60,683 bases of DNA, taken from positions 1-60,683 of the forward strand of contig NZ_AJZD02000343.1 of the NCBI RefSeq assembly GCF_000272105.2, in the 5' to 3' direction. The translations under genes and the position numbers were made by a program. Every line of letters starts with the position of its first letter. Within the stretch, counting starts at the first letter, position 1. The notes beneath the pieces are model-generated. The model saw nothing but the letters and a program-made list of their open reading frames with translations. It was not told the DNA's origin and did no database searches. Shown here piece after piece: positions 42,959-51,827 of this stretch. The stretch comes from Vibrio splendidus 12E03. Lineage in GTDB: Bacteria; Pseudomonadota; Gammaproteobacteria; Enterobacterales; Vibrionaceae.

Positions 42959-43037
42959 CATGAGAGAGGGTCTTAGAATAACTAGGAAAAATTCTTAGTT
43001 CAGAATTGGGAATCAAGAAAGCGTGAACAGCATCACT
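42959..43037. promoter_or_regulatory. Predicted UhpA sites and CRP site upstream of uhpT
   Basis: TCTTAGA (42971-42977) and TCTTAG (42993-42998) are direct repeats 22 bp apart, with CTAGGAAAAAT between them. GTGA-ACAGCA-TCAC (43023-43036) is a CRP-like site upstream of them. The order CRP, UhpA boxes, promoter agrees with the known E. coli uhpT promoter. The rest of 42858-43257 holds no gene I can support. Confidence 0.75.
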
Positions 43038-43137
43038 TTGTTTACGGTCTGTTATGGATTGATATTACGATAACAAAAGTCACTCATTTCAAGGCGGACG
43101 AACCTTGCAAACAAACAGAAACAAGTGGATTACTTCA

Positions 43138-43196
43138 CTAAAAAAACACCAGTATCGGTTCATCACCATCAAACTCCATGGTGTGTCCGATACTGG
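43138..43196 (-). terminator. Terminator of the DUF1840 gene
   Basis: ACCAGTATCGG (43147-43157) pairs with CCGATACTGGT (43186-43196), with an inner stem CACCAT/ATGGTG. On the minus strand the stem is followed by GTTTTTTT. Confidence 0.82.
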
Positions 43197-43257
43197 TTCA
43201 ACATCCATTCTTATTAAAATAGATTCAATAGGCTTGTTACGTTTCGTGCGAATCGAA

Positions 43258-43596
43258 CTACAGTCGTTTACCGCTGCCGTCTTCCCACATCACTTCGCAT
43301 TCATCCTTGATGGCGGCCTTTAATAATTCAACCAGTGGGAACGCTCGGCTACCGATATTAACAGGCGCTTCAACCACCTCTTCTTCATTGTCGTCATCAG
43401 TATTTTCTTGCTCTACGGGCTTGCTCTGCTCTGCTGCAATAGCAGCACGTAGATTATCCAGAGCTTGAGGAACCTCTGAAGCATCAATCGCTCCTGGGAT
43501 CGCGCCACTATGTCCAAGCATCTTGATGAACTGAAGGCCAACTTCACCAAACATCGTGACGCTAGCATGAGCTTTACAACTAAAGGTAATTAACAT
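43258..43596 (-). CDS. DUF1840 family protein
   Basis: 112-aa small protein of the DUF1840 family, recognised by the opening LITFSCKAHASVTMFGEVGLQFIKMLGHSG and the C-terminal block SRAFPLVELLKAAIKDECEVMWEDG. A strongly acidic linker (QENTDDDNEEEVVEAP) joins them. No signal peptide or catalytic motif is visible and the function is not established. It is a single-gene unit with its own terminator, transcribed in the same direction as uhpT but separate from it. Confidence 0.85.
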   Translation of the reverse strand: MLITFSCKAHASVTMFGEVGLQFIKMLGHSGAIPGAIDASEVPQALDNLRAAIAAEQSKPVEQENTDDDNEEEVVEAPVNIGSRAFPLVELLKAAIKDECEVMWEDGSGKRL

Positions 43597-43865
43597 AGTG
43601 AGCCTTTCTTAATTTTGGTGGTTTACAAACTATGTGGAGTAACTTACTGGAAAGCAAGTAGATAATATTCAAATCGCTCCAAGAACCTCGCTCGTTATCA
43701 GAAAACCCTGCGCCTTTAGTGATACTCATCAACAATTGTTATGAGTCATATCGATTTAATATGAAACCTTGATAGTAGTCACACTAAAAAGACGACTAAC
43801 ACTCCGCAATGACTATTATTTAATCTACTATTAACACCATTATCAAAAACTTTGGCACAAATCAC

Positions 43866-45089
43866 ATGAAAAGGCTCGTCGGCAGACACCTAGAAGAAAT
43901 GGCGGACATACGATCCACCCGCAAGCAAAAAATTGTCCACTCATTTTCACTGACTGCCGCTGCGTTATTCATTTTCTATACTTGGACCTACTTCCAAGGC
44001 CAACATTACACGCTGTCAATATTCGAATTGTGCTTCGCGATCATTGCCATCTCTAACGCTTTATATGTAAGAAAAGTCATCAATCCTGAGTATTCCGAAT
44101 TGATTCTGAGTGGTGTTCTTCTAGTGCAGGGCGTCATCCTATTCTTGTACAGTCACGCCATCCCCGATCGCATACTTTGGCTCTACCCAATTCTGGCCGC
44201 GGTCATTTTCATTAATGATTTCCGAATTGGCATTATCTTCAGCACCTCGTTTTGCCTGTTCATCAGCACCTTGATCACAGCAATGCCTGGCAACTTTTCT
44301 TTGCCATTTAACAGCACACACAGATTTGTCCTTAGCTTATTTACCATGAGCTTGGTGTGCCACACATCCGCTTATTACTACACAAAAGCCGTCAGTTATA
44401 TCCAACGCCTGTATAAAGAAGGCATTGAAGATCTCGCCTACAGAGATCAGCTAACTGGCTTGGCAAACCGTTGGAGCTTTGAACGTTGGGCGACAGAAAA
44501 ACTAGCAACAGTGGATAGTGAGCGGTCACTTACGGCACTGGTCTTTTTGGATATAGATGACTTTAAAGGCATTAACGACAGCTACGGGCACGATGTGGGA
44601 GACAGTGTCTTACAGCATTTTGCCAATCGCTTGAGCAACAACATTCGAACCAGAGACAGAAAAAGCCATGAATACGATTATTCCATCGCGCGCTTTGCTG
44701 GAGACGAGTTTGTTCTGATGCTCTACGATATCCCTACACGTAAAGATCTAGACGGCATTCTAGATAGGATTTGCGGGCTGTTCGAAAGCGGCTGCCAAAC
44801 AAACGAGAGAATCAAGGAATTGACATTAAGTGTTGGGGTTGCTTTATACCCGCAAGATGCCCAAGAATTACATGAGCTGACGAGATGTGCTGATAAAGCG
44901 ATGTATGTTGCTAAGCATTCAGGAAAAAACCGCTACGCTTATTACCACGACAACCCAGTATCGACTTTGATAGAAGAACTACCAACGAGCCTTGTTAGCT
45001 CAGCACCGGATTCATCTGAACTTGAAGATTGCTTTGAAGCGAAGAGCGAAGGGAACAATGTTACGCTATTAAAAGCGCGTCAACGCTAG
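43866..45089 (+). CDS. Membrane diguanylate cyclase (GGDEF)
   Basis: 407-aa predicted diguanylate cyclase making cyclic di-GMP. The N-terminal half contains about six membrane helices (residues ~25-185). The GGDEF domain follows: DQLTGLANRWSFERW, the metal-binding FLDIDDFKGINDSYGHDVGD, and the active loop RFAGDEFVLML (AGDEF, an active-type variant). No EAL domain is present. I see no canonical RxxD inhibitory site at the usual distance before AGDEF, so feedback control by product may be missing. A C-terminal tail of about 45 residues is low in complexity. Single-gene unit. Confidence 0.92.
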   Translation: MKRLVGRHLEEMADIRSTRKQKIVHSFSLTAAALFIFYTWTYFQGQHYTLSIFELCFAIIAISNALYVRKVINPEYSELILSGVLLVQGVILFLYSHAIPDRILWLYPILAAVIFINDFRIGIIFSTSFCLFISTLITAMPGNFSLPFNSTHRFVLSLFTMSLVCHTSAYYYTKAVSYIQRLYKEGIEDLAYRDQLTGLANRWSFERWATEKLATVDSERSLTALVFLDIDDFKGINDSYGHDVGDSVLQHFANRLSNNIRTRDRKSHEYDYSIARFAGDEFVLMLYDIPTRKDLDGILDRICGLFESGCQTNERIKELTLSVGVALYPQDAQELHELTRCADKAMYVAKHSGKNRYAYYHDNPVSTLIEELPTSLVSSAPDSSELEDCFEAKSEGNNVTLLKARQR

Positions 45090-45114
45090 CTATTCCTATA
45101 ACGGAGCGGCGCTG

Positions 45115-45402
45115 CTAACCTGCAAAGTACATAAGCCAAAGGCTCACTAACCCGATCATAATAATCCATATGACTTGACGTGTTCGGTTTGGGTTATTCC
45201 CTTTAGGTCGCCTCACCACGGTTTTAAAAGCGGCTTGCTTAGCTGACTTAATAAACGGCGCTTCTATCTCACGTTTTTTCACGCGGCGTTTAACTGCGCT
45301 GTTTGCAACCTCTGTAAAGCGCTGACTTTGCTCCGTTGTAAAGTCGTTATCAAAACCCATCCGACTATGCCTTTCGCCATGTTTTTGCTGAACTGCCATA
45401 GC
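45115..45402 (-). CDS. Small membrane-anchored hypothetical protein (95 aa)
   Basis: I do not recognise the family. The 95-aa product has a basic, helical N-terminal two thirds (VQQKHGERHSRMGFDNDF, then VKRRVKKREIEAPF) and a single C-terminal membrane helix (QVIWIIMIGLVSLWLMYFAG), so it is probably tail-anchored in the inner membrane. I choose ATG 45402, because a near-perfect AAGGAGG lies five bases before it. The reading frame extends 13 codons further to 45441, but there no ribosome site exists. Convergent with the GGDEF gene and divergent from pirin. Confidence 0.65.
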   Translation of the reverse strand, partial: AMAVQQKHGERHSRMGFDNDFTTEQSQRFTEVANSAVKRRVKKREIEAPFIKSAKQAAFKTVVRRPKGNNPNRTRQVIWIIMIGLVSLWLMYFAG

Positions 45403-45556
45403 GGCCTCCTTGGCAATATACTCTCTATTGAGTATAGACATAATTTCATATTGTTACCTGTTCAAGATTTTCGAATAAGTCACTCAACGCTGTGCCATCT
45501 TCTTTTTAATTCAAATTACATAAACTACAGCCATTCAAGTTTATGAGGTTTTCAAA

Positions 45557-46429
45557 ATGACGAATGTAAGAGCAGTAGATCATGTGATTGCAGCACATGC
45601 CACCTCAGATGGTGACGGCGTCAAAATCCAACGACTCGCGGGTTTTAATAACGCGCGCTTCTCTCCATTTTTGATGATTGATGAACTAAAATCGGATGAA
45701 AGCAAAGACTATGTTGGCGGCTTTCCTCCACATCCTCACCGTGGGATAGAAACTCTCACTTACATGCTCCAAGGTCACTTCCAACACAAAGACCACATGG
45801 GAAATGTTGGAGAGCTGCGCAGCGGTGGCGCTCAATGGATGGCCGCAGGTCGTGGTGTCATTCACAGTGAAATGCCAATGATAGAAGAAGGTGCGCTGCA
45901 TGGTTTTCAGATTTGGATAAACCAACCTGCGACACACAAAATGCAGCCAGCGCAGTATCACGATTTCCAAAGTGAAAGCATCGCGGAGCATCAAAGTGAA
46001 AAAAGTGGTTTGTTAAGAGTGATTGCCGGAGGGTTTGAACTGCACAACCAAACTGACAAGGATTCAGAAGCTTTACGAGCGCAAGGCCCATTACAGAAAA
46101 CAGGTGTGCCGTTAAGCGTTGCGGATTGGCGCTCTTATTATGGGCAAAAAATCACGTTAGGGACTAATGTTAATCACAATGCCATGACTTACGTGTATCG
46201 AGGCAGTATTAAGATCAGCGACAAAGTGATCAACCAAGGTCAACTTGCCCTGCTCACCAAAGCTGACTTGCTGTCTTTGGGTAGCTTAGAAGATTCAGGG
46301 GTACTGATTTTTTCTGGTGAACCGATTAATGAACCCGTTGTGCACTATGGTCCGTTTGTCATGAACTCGATGGAAGAGATTGAACAGACAATTCAAGACT
46401 ACAACAACGGTGTGTTTGATACTTACTGA
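45557..46429 (+). CDS. Pirin family protein
   Basis: 290-aa bicupin protein of the pirin family (YhhW/PA-type). The metal site of the N-terminal cupin is visible: HPHRGIETLTYMLQGHFQHKDHMG and the Glu in GVIHSEMP. Bacterial pirins are metal-binding proteins; some have quercetinase activity and others modulate redox or metabolic enzymes, so the role here is open. ATG at 45557 has GAGG upstream. A (GCTTTGA)n repeat begins eight bases after its stop, and a terminator follows further on. Confidence 0.93.
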   Translation: MTNVRAVDHVIAAHATSDGDGVKIQRLAGFNNARFSPFLMIDELKSDESKDYVGGFPPHPHRGIETLTYMLQGHFQHKDHMGNVGELRSGGAQWMAAGRGVIHSEMPMIEEGALHGFQIWINQPATHKMQPAQYHDFQSESIAEHQSEKSGLLRVIAGGFELHNQTDKDSEALRAQGPLQKTGVPLSVADWRSYYGQKITLGTNVNHNAMTYVYRGSIKISDKVINQGQLALLTKADLLSLGSLEDSGVLIFSGEPINEPVVHYGPFVMNSMEEIEQTIQDYNNGVFDTY

Positions 46430-46436
46430 TATCTTG

Positions 46437-46492
46437 GCTTTGAGCTTTGAGCTTTGAGCTTTGAGCTTTGAGCTTTGAAGATTGAAGATTGA
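46437..46492. repeat. Heptanucleotide tandem repeat
   Basis: GCTTTGA is repeated six times without error (46437-46478), followed by two copies of AGATTGA (46479-46492). It lies between the pirin stop and its terminator, so copy number can change without affecting a protein. Confidence 0.95.
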
Positions 46493-46584
46493 AGAGATTT
46501 TGTAACGAACAACGATTTGGTCATCCATTTGATGACTACAAAAACAAGTGACACTATCCACTGCCGGTTACTATCACTTATTTA

Positions 46585-46610
46585 ACCACGCTCCTAGAGC
46601 GTGGTTTTTT
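46585..46610 (+). terminator. Terminator of the pirin gene
   Basis: ACCACGCTC (46585-46593), loop CTA, GAGCGTGGT (46597-46605), then TTTTT. It may also serve the convergent ppnP gene. Confidence 0.92.
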
Positions 46611-46660
46611 CTATTCAATCAGAGACAAACGATGCCCTGGTTGAACAAATTTAGATCTGA

Positions 46661-46942
46661 TTACAAGTACTCACACAGGTAAGCCGTCGCTTCTTTTACC
46701 TGTAGGTCGAATGATGAATCACCCGCAACGTCAAAAGACTCACCAGATTGGTATGTCGTCCAATCATCATCGCCAACACGCTTTACAATCAAAGCACCTT
46801 TAACAACGGTCATCTTTTCTGGAGCCGCAGTACCAAACGTGTACTCACCAGTTGCCATTACACCAACACTCACATCAGCACCAGACTGGTTAAACGCTAA
46901 CGACTTAACGCCACCTTCAAAGTATGTGTTTTCTTTAATCAT
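46661..46942 (-). CDS. ppnP: Pyrimidine/purine nucleoside phosphorylase PpnP
   Basis: 93-aa cupin-fold phosphorylase with broad nucleoside specificity (formerly YaiE/DUF1255). The whole chain matches the family: N-terminal ENTYFEGGVKSLAF, central GVMATGEYTFGTAAPEKMTVVKGAL, and DDWTTYQSGESFDVAGDSSFDLQVKE; the end is YLCEYL. It phosphorolyses nucleosides to base and ribose-1-phosphate in the cytoplasm. Single-gene unit convergent with pirin. The 307 bp upstream to the DUF2850 gene are AT-rich with no clear element. Confidence 0.94.
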   Translation of the reverse strand: MIKENTYFEGGVKSLAFNQSGADVSVGVMATGEYTFGTAAPEKMTVVKGALIVKRVGDDDWTTYQSGESFDVAGDSSFDLQVKEATAYLCEYL

Positions 46943-47249
46943 TGTACTTCCTTGTTATCTTCAAATTGCAATTATTGAGCTCACTGAGTAAGCCTATGCG
47001 TAAATTTAGGTGATAATTGTTTTAACCAATTCGAGACTTTCCTACAAGAAATAAATACGCATAGCTTAAGCATTTCTGGAATTCGCTTTCATTGATAACG
47101 TAAATACTGAGGAGCAAGGCTAAAAACCACTAACGCAACCAAATTTATTTGAACATTCGATCCTGCTTCTAACTCTTAGAACAATTTTTGCAAACTAAGA
47201 TTTTAGTTAATAGAATCTAAAACAATATCAGTCGAAAAATGAAGAGATA

Positions 47250-47714
47250 ATGGCAAAAAAGCCGACTAAAAGCAGAGATCTATTTGCCAAATCGTTACTC
47301 TACGGCTTCCTATTAGCTGGCTTTATGGTTGCCCTCACCGCCGGCTATTTTGCTTACCAAGCCCACCAGCAATCTGTCAGCCCAAGCAACGTCTATGGCA
47401 CATGGATAGAGATTGCGGCGCCACCTTACAACACCGACATCCTGACACTTTCAGAAAACGGTGTGATGATGAATCATCGTCTTATCACTACCTCATTCGA
47501 TTTTGACGGGAAGATCGTCACGATCAACACTGGCTCTGGAACCACCGTTTACACCATCAGTGGTACTTACGATTCGCCTCGCTTAAAGCGATTAGAGCCA
47601 AGCGTACCATCTCAGCAATTTATTAAAGAAGGCTACGAAGATACTGCGACTGGTGATACCCATAGTGTCATGCAACAACGACGCGCTTCCTTAGCTGAGC
47701 AATTCAAAAGATAA
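47250..47714 (+). CDS. DUF2850 family membrane protein
   Basis: 154-aa protein with a basic N-terminal stretch, one membrane helix (SLLYGFLLAGFMVALTAGYFAY, about residues 16-37) and a periplasmic beta-rich domain (GTWIEIAAPPYNTDILTLSE; FDGKIVTINTGSGTTVYTI). This matches the DUF2850 family, found mainly in vibrios. Function unknown. The start at 47250 has GAAGAGA upstream. It is followed by a 400-bp gene-free stretch before the chitinase. Confidence 0.75.
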   Translation: MAKKPTKSRDLFAKSLLYGFLLAGFMVALTAGYFAYQAHQQSVSPSNVYGTWIEIAAPPYNTDILTLSENGVMMNHRLITTSFDFDGKIVTINTGSGTTVYTISGTYDSPRLKRLEPSVPSQQFIKEGYEDTATGDTHSVMQQRRASLAEQFKR

Positions 47715-48114
47715 CCCTCGCTTCTCCATACTCAGAACAGCATTCGCCCTCAAGTTTACTCGTCGATCGAACACGCCCGCTCAACATACTTCACTTTGTG
47801 ATTTCGCTTCAATTCACAGTATTTTCTTATAGTTTGTCGCACCTTTTCATAACTTCATGTCGTGAATTTTCACTTGTGAGATTTTCCTACTGAAGGATGT
47901 TTTATTTTATAAAACATGGACTCAGCCTCTCATTCATTAAGCAACAGAATTGTAACAAGATACAATTTTTTAGTTGTCCATCGAAAACGGATTTATTTTC
48001 AGTTATGAAATTAAAACTCTCTCGAATACTGACTGGGAAGCTCCTTCAAAACTGATTGGAGCCGTTTATGGGGCCAATTGGTTCTCGTAATCTTCAAGGA
48101 ATGAGAGAAATAGT
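47715..48114. other. 400-bp non-coding region upstream of the chitinase gene
   Basis: AT-rich leader and promoter region. I see GTGAATTTTCACTTGTGA (about 47867-47884), a close-set pair of GTGA/TCAC half sites that does not have CRP spacing. The chitinase ribosome site is GGAATGAGAGA. No small gene is convincing. Confidence 0.4.
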
Positions 48115-50649
48115 ATGATTCGTATAAATACCTGTGCTGCAAGCATTGCTCTAGCGCTATCTGGTACAGCATTAGCTGCTCCAACAGCACCTAGCATCGA
48201 CATGTACGGTTCCAACAACCTGCAATTTTCTAAAATTGAACTCGCGATGGAAACCACCTCTGGCTACAACCAGATGGTGAAATATCACGATAAAGCAAAG
48301 GTCGACGTTAAGTTCAACCAATGGAGCGGAACGTCAGGAAACACGTACAACATCTACTTTGATGGCGTTAAAGTGGCCACCGGCCCAATCACTGGCAGCC
48401 AAACTACAGCTTCTTTCGAATACGGCCAAGGCGGCTTATTTGAGATGGAAATCGAAGCGTGTGATGAAACAGGTTGTAGCAAGAGCGCACCTGCTCAAAT
48501 CACGATCGCTGATACCGATGGCTCACACTTAGCGCCACTTGCGATGAATGTGGATCCGAACAACAAGTCATACAACACAGATCCAAACACGGTAGTCGGT
48601 ACTTACTTTGTTGAGTGGGGTATTTACGGTCGTGATTACACCGTTGATAACCTACCCGCTGACAACTTGACCCATATCCTTTATGGCTTCATCCCAATTT
48701 GTGGTCCGAACGAATCAGTTAAATCAGTAGGCGGTAACAGCTACAACGCACTCATGACAGCTTGTCAGGGTGTTAACGATTACGAAGTGGTGATTCATGA
48801 TCCGTGGGCGGCATTCCAAAAGAGTTTCCCTCAAGCAGGACACGAATACAGCTCACCGATCAAGGGTAACTACGCAATGATGATGGCGCTCAAACAGCGT
48901 AATCCTGATTTAAAGATCATCCCATCGATTGGTGGCTGGACGCTGTCTGACCCGTTCTTTGATTTCACAACCAAAGCCAACCGTGACACCTTCGTTGCAT
49001 CGGTTAAGAAATTCCTCAACACATGGAAATTCTACGACGGTGTAGATATCGATTGGGAATTCCCTGGTGGAGGCGGTGCGGCGCCAGACCTTGGCGACCC
49101 TGTAAATGATGGCCCAGCTTACATTGCATTGATGGCAGAGCTGCGCGTGATGTTAGATGAGCTAGAAGCCGAGAACGGCCGTACTTACGAGCTAACATCA
49201 GCGATCGGTGTTGGTCACGATAAGATTGAAGACGTGGACTACGGCGATGCTATCCAATACATGGATTACATCTTCGCAATGACTTACGACTTCTACGGCG
49301 GTTGGAACAACGTGTTAGGTCACCAAACAGCACTAAACTGCGGTAACTTCATGCGCCCTGGTCAATGTGATGGCACAGGCCTTGATGAAAATGGCGAACA
49401 GTACACTGGCCCTGCTTACACCACAGACAACGGCATCCAATTGCTGCTTGAGCAAGGTGTTCCAGCGAACAAACTTGTGGTTGGTACAGCGATGTATGGT
49501 CGTGGTTGGGAAGGCGTATTACCATCATCACTTTCAGATCCAAGCGATCCAATGACAGGCGTGGGTAATGGCAAACTGACCGGAAGCTCTGCTCAGGGTG
49601 TATGGGAAGATGGCGTTATCGATTACAAAGGCATTAAAGCGAACATGCTTGGTGCAAACAACCAAGGAATCAACGGCTTTGAATATGGTTACGACGAAAT
49701 GGCAGAAGCACCTTACGTTTGGAACCGAACTTCAGGAAAGTTGATTACATTTGACGATGACCGCTCAGTGAAAGCAAAAGGTGCGTACGTTCGTAGTCTT
49801 GGCCTTGCGGGTCTATTCTCTTGGGAAATTGATGCTGACAACGGCGACATCCTGAATGCTATGCATGAAGGTCTTGCGGGCGGTACGACAGATCCTGTCA
49901 ACCGCAAACCTACGGCAGCTGCAGGTGCAGACCAATCGGTTGAAGGCCCAGCTTCTGTTTCTCTGGATGGCAGTGCTTCAAAAGACAGCGACGGCACGAT
50001 TGCTAGCTACGCTTGGTCACAAGTAAGCGGAACAGCCGTAACTTTGGCCAACGCGAATGCGGCTGTTGCGAGTTTCGATGTGGTTGAAGTCGCACAACAA
50101 GAGACTCTAACATTCAGCCTAATCGTAACAGACAACGAAGGTGCAACGTCAACAGATACGGTTGTTGTAACGGTAAACCCTAAAGACACAGGCCCAGTCA
50201 ACACAGCACCAGTTGCAATTGTTTCAGCTCCAGCTGAAGTCAATGCGGGTGACGTAGTCGTGGTTGATGCTTCGGCTTCGAGCGATGCTGACCAAGATAC
50301 ATTGACCTTCACGTGGGATGTGCCTGCTGGTATTAATGCTACGGTTCAAGGTTCTTCAGTGAGCTTTGTCGCGGCGGAATACACGCAAGACACGGTACTA
50401 AACTTCTCTGTGACAGTGAGTGATGGTACAGATACATCAGTCGCGGCTACTTCAGTGAACGTTCTTAAGAAAACCACTGGCGGCGGTACATGTACTAACG
50501 CTTGGGATTCAAGTGCGGTCTACACTGGCGGCGACCAAGTAACTCAAGGCGGTAAGATTTGGGAAGCGAAATGGTGGACAACCGGTGAAGATCCAACAAC
50601 GACAGGCCAATGGGGCGTGTGGAAAGAGATTGGTCCTGCAAGCTGTTAA
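48115..50649 (+). CDS. chiA: Secreted chitinase A, GH18 with PKD and chitin-binding domains
   Basis: 844-aa secreted endochitinase of the Vibrio ChiA type. Signal peptide at residues 1-21 (ALSGTALA), ChiA N-terminal fibronectin-like domain (~22-138), GH18 barrel (~160-590) with SIGGW and the catalytic motif DGVDIDWE, in which the acid is Glu315, the same number as in the studied V. harveyi ChiA. Two PKD-type domains follow (~595-690 and ~695-785), and a C-terminal CBM5/12 (~794-844) with the aromatic triad WEAKWWTTGEDP. It would be secreted (probably by type II) to release chitooligosaccharides. A strong terminator follows. Confidence 0.96.
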   Translation: MIRINTCAASIALALSGTALAAPTAPSIDMYGSNNLQFSKIELAMETTSGYNQMVKYHDKAKVDVKFNQWSGTSGNTYNIYFDGVKVATGPITGSQTTASFEYGQGGLFEMEIEACDETGCSKSAPAQITIADTDGSHLAPLAMNVDPNNKSYNTDPNTVVGTYFVEWGIYGRDYTVDNLPADNLTHILYGFIPICGPNESVKSVGGNSYNALMTACQGVNDYEVVIHDPWAAFQKSFPQAGHEYSSPIKGNYAMMMALKQRNPDLKIIPSIGGWTLSDPFFDFTTKANRDTFVASVKKFLNTWKFYDGVDIDWEFPGGGGAAPDLGDPVNDGPAYIALMAELRVMLDELEAENGRTYELTSAIGVGHDKIEDVDYGDAIQYMDYIFAMTYDFYGGWNNVLGHQTALNCGNFMRPGQCDGTGLDENGEQYTGPAYTTDNGIQLLLEQGVPANKLVVGTAMYGRGWEGVLPSSLSDPSDPMTGVGNGKLTGSSAQGVWEDGVIDYKGIKANMLGANNQGINGFEYGYDEMAEAPYVWNRTSGKLITFDDDRSVKAKGAYVRSLGLAGLFSWEIDADNGDILNAMHEGLAGGTTDPVNRKPTAAAGADQSVEGPASVSLDGSASKDSDGTIASYAWSQVSGTAVTLANANAAVASFDVVEVAQQETLTFSLIVTDNEGATSTDTVVVTVNPKDTGPVNTAPVAIVSAPAEVNAGDVVVVDASASSDADQDTLTFTWDVPAGINATVQGSSVSFVAAEYTQDTVLNFSVTVSDGTDTSVAATSVNVLKKTTGGGTCTNAWDSSAVYTGGDQVTQGGKIWEAKWWTTGEDPTTTGQWGVWKEIGPASC

Positions 50650-50703
50650 CTAAAAATAGGGTTGAGCTAAACACCAACTAAGCATTAACTAAATCCCTAA
50701 AAC

Positions 50704-50738
50704 AAAGGCCAACCAGATAATGTCTGGTTGGCCTTTTT
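50704..50738 (+). terminator. Terminator of the chitinase gene
   Basis: AAAGGCCAACCAGA (50704-50717) with TCTGGTTGGCCTTT (50723-50736), 14-bp stem, loop TAATG, then TT. Symmetric enough to serve the convergent hydrolase gene. Confidence 0.93.
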
Positions 50739-50785
50739 AGTGTTTGTTTTCTTAACCTGCGTTCTACTGGCTTGATTAGTTAAAG

Positions 50786-51634
50786 TTAACCAATCAAGTT
50801 ATCAAAGCTCTCAAATACTTGTGGGCACTTCATTACTCGCCCGTGGCCCTGTCCTTGAGTCGCAATTAAAGTAACGCGACCCATTTCATTAGCAGCACGC
50901 TGAGACACATCAAACTTAGTAAACTTGTCTTGCTCATCATGAACGATGATCGTCTGAGACTCTCGAAGCGCTAGCTTTCCATAGGGATCAACAGACTGAA
51001 TTGGGTAGTTAAACTGCTCTTCGACTTCTCCGACTACCGCCTCAAACAGTTTCATTGAGTAACCAGAACGCGCGACGCTGCCAAATAGGTTTTCTAGATA
51101 ATCCAGTACAGGTGCAATCAGCAATAATGGCTTGCTTTCCAATTTAACGTGCTTACATTCCAACGCAGAAGCCGTGCCCATACTGTGACCGACCAAACCT
51201 GCTACCTCACCCACCGAATCGAGAATCGCTTCAAGGCCGTTCACAAACGCAGGAATATGACCATGTACACCATCACTGCCACCATGAGCAGGGTGATCAT
51301 AAGCCAGAGCTGTAAAACCTTTGGTGGCGATGTGTTCCATCAACGGGAAGAACTGACTCGCGGTGCCAGACCAACCATGAGTCAGCACCCAAACAGGCCC
51401 GGTACCTAAAGAATAGGTTTTTAAAACGCCATCACGACCTTCAATTTCACTCTTGATCAGCCCTTGGGGATCAGCATTTTTTTGCTCGGTACGCATTGGA
51501 GTGAGCAGCAGCTTACGTGCCGTTTTCTTCGCATGGCTCGGCGCTAAGATATAATGCAGATTGGTTGTTGCGCCAATTAAGCTGCGCTTGAAGCTGAATT
51601 TGTTCGATGTATTAAAGTAGATTTTGTCACTCAT
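50786..51634 (-). CDS. Alpha/beta hydrolase
   Basis: About 282-aa alpha/beta hydrolase, cytoplasmic, with no signal peptide. The oxyanion HGWSG string (VLTHGWSGTASQF), the nucleophile elbow GHSMG (LVGHSMGTASAL), an acid in IIVHDEQDKF and the histidine in GQGHGRVMK make a complete triad. The start is ATG 51634, six bases after AAGGAAC; an ATG nine codons upstream has a poorer site. The substrate is unknown; the family includes esterases and lipases. Next to a TetR gene on the same strand (166 bp away), which might regulate it. Confidence 0.88.
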   Translation of the reverse strand: MSDKIYFNTSNKFSFKRSLIGATTNLHYILAPSHAKKTARKLLLTPMRTEQKNADPQGLIKSEIEGRDGVLKTYSLGTGPVWVLTHGWSGTASQFFPLMEHIATKGFTALAYDHPAHGGSDGVHGHIPAFVNGLEAILDSVGEVAGLVGHSMGTASALECKHVKLESKPLLLIAPVLDYLENLFGSVARSGYSMKLFEAVVGEVEEQFNYPIQSVDPYGKLALRESQTIIVHDEQDKFTKFDVSQRAANEMGRVTLIATQGQGHGRVMKCPQVFESFDNLIG

Positions 51635-51827
51635 GACCGTTCCTTGTATCGCCATCATCATTGGCGGATCGAGCTCGGCCCTAAAAATCGAACGACCGTG
51701 CTATTTGTTGATATAAAAAATGGCGCTACTGCGATTTATCATCGCTTAACACCACTTCTCTAAAATTTTGTTGTAAACCTTACTTCAACAAGACTCACAT
51801 GATTTGCGAGTTAACCTGCTGTATGTA

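Noticed and set aside
46437..46492. Heptamer array considered as a CRISPR
   Set aside because: Seven-base units with no spacers; a simple tandem repeat.
47081..47098. GGAATTCGCTTTCA resembling the LacI-type operator before the DUF2850 gene
   Set aside because: Only the right half matches; the left arm differs at several positions.
47867..47884. GTGA/TCAC half sites upstream of chitinase as a CRP site
   Set aside because: The spacing between the half sites is four, not six, so it is not a standard CRP site.
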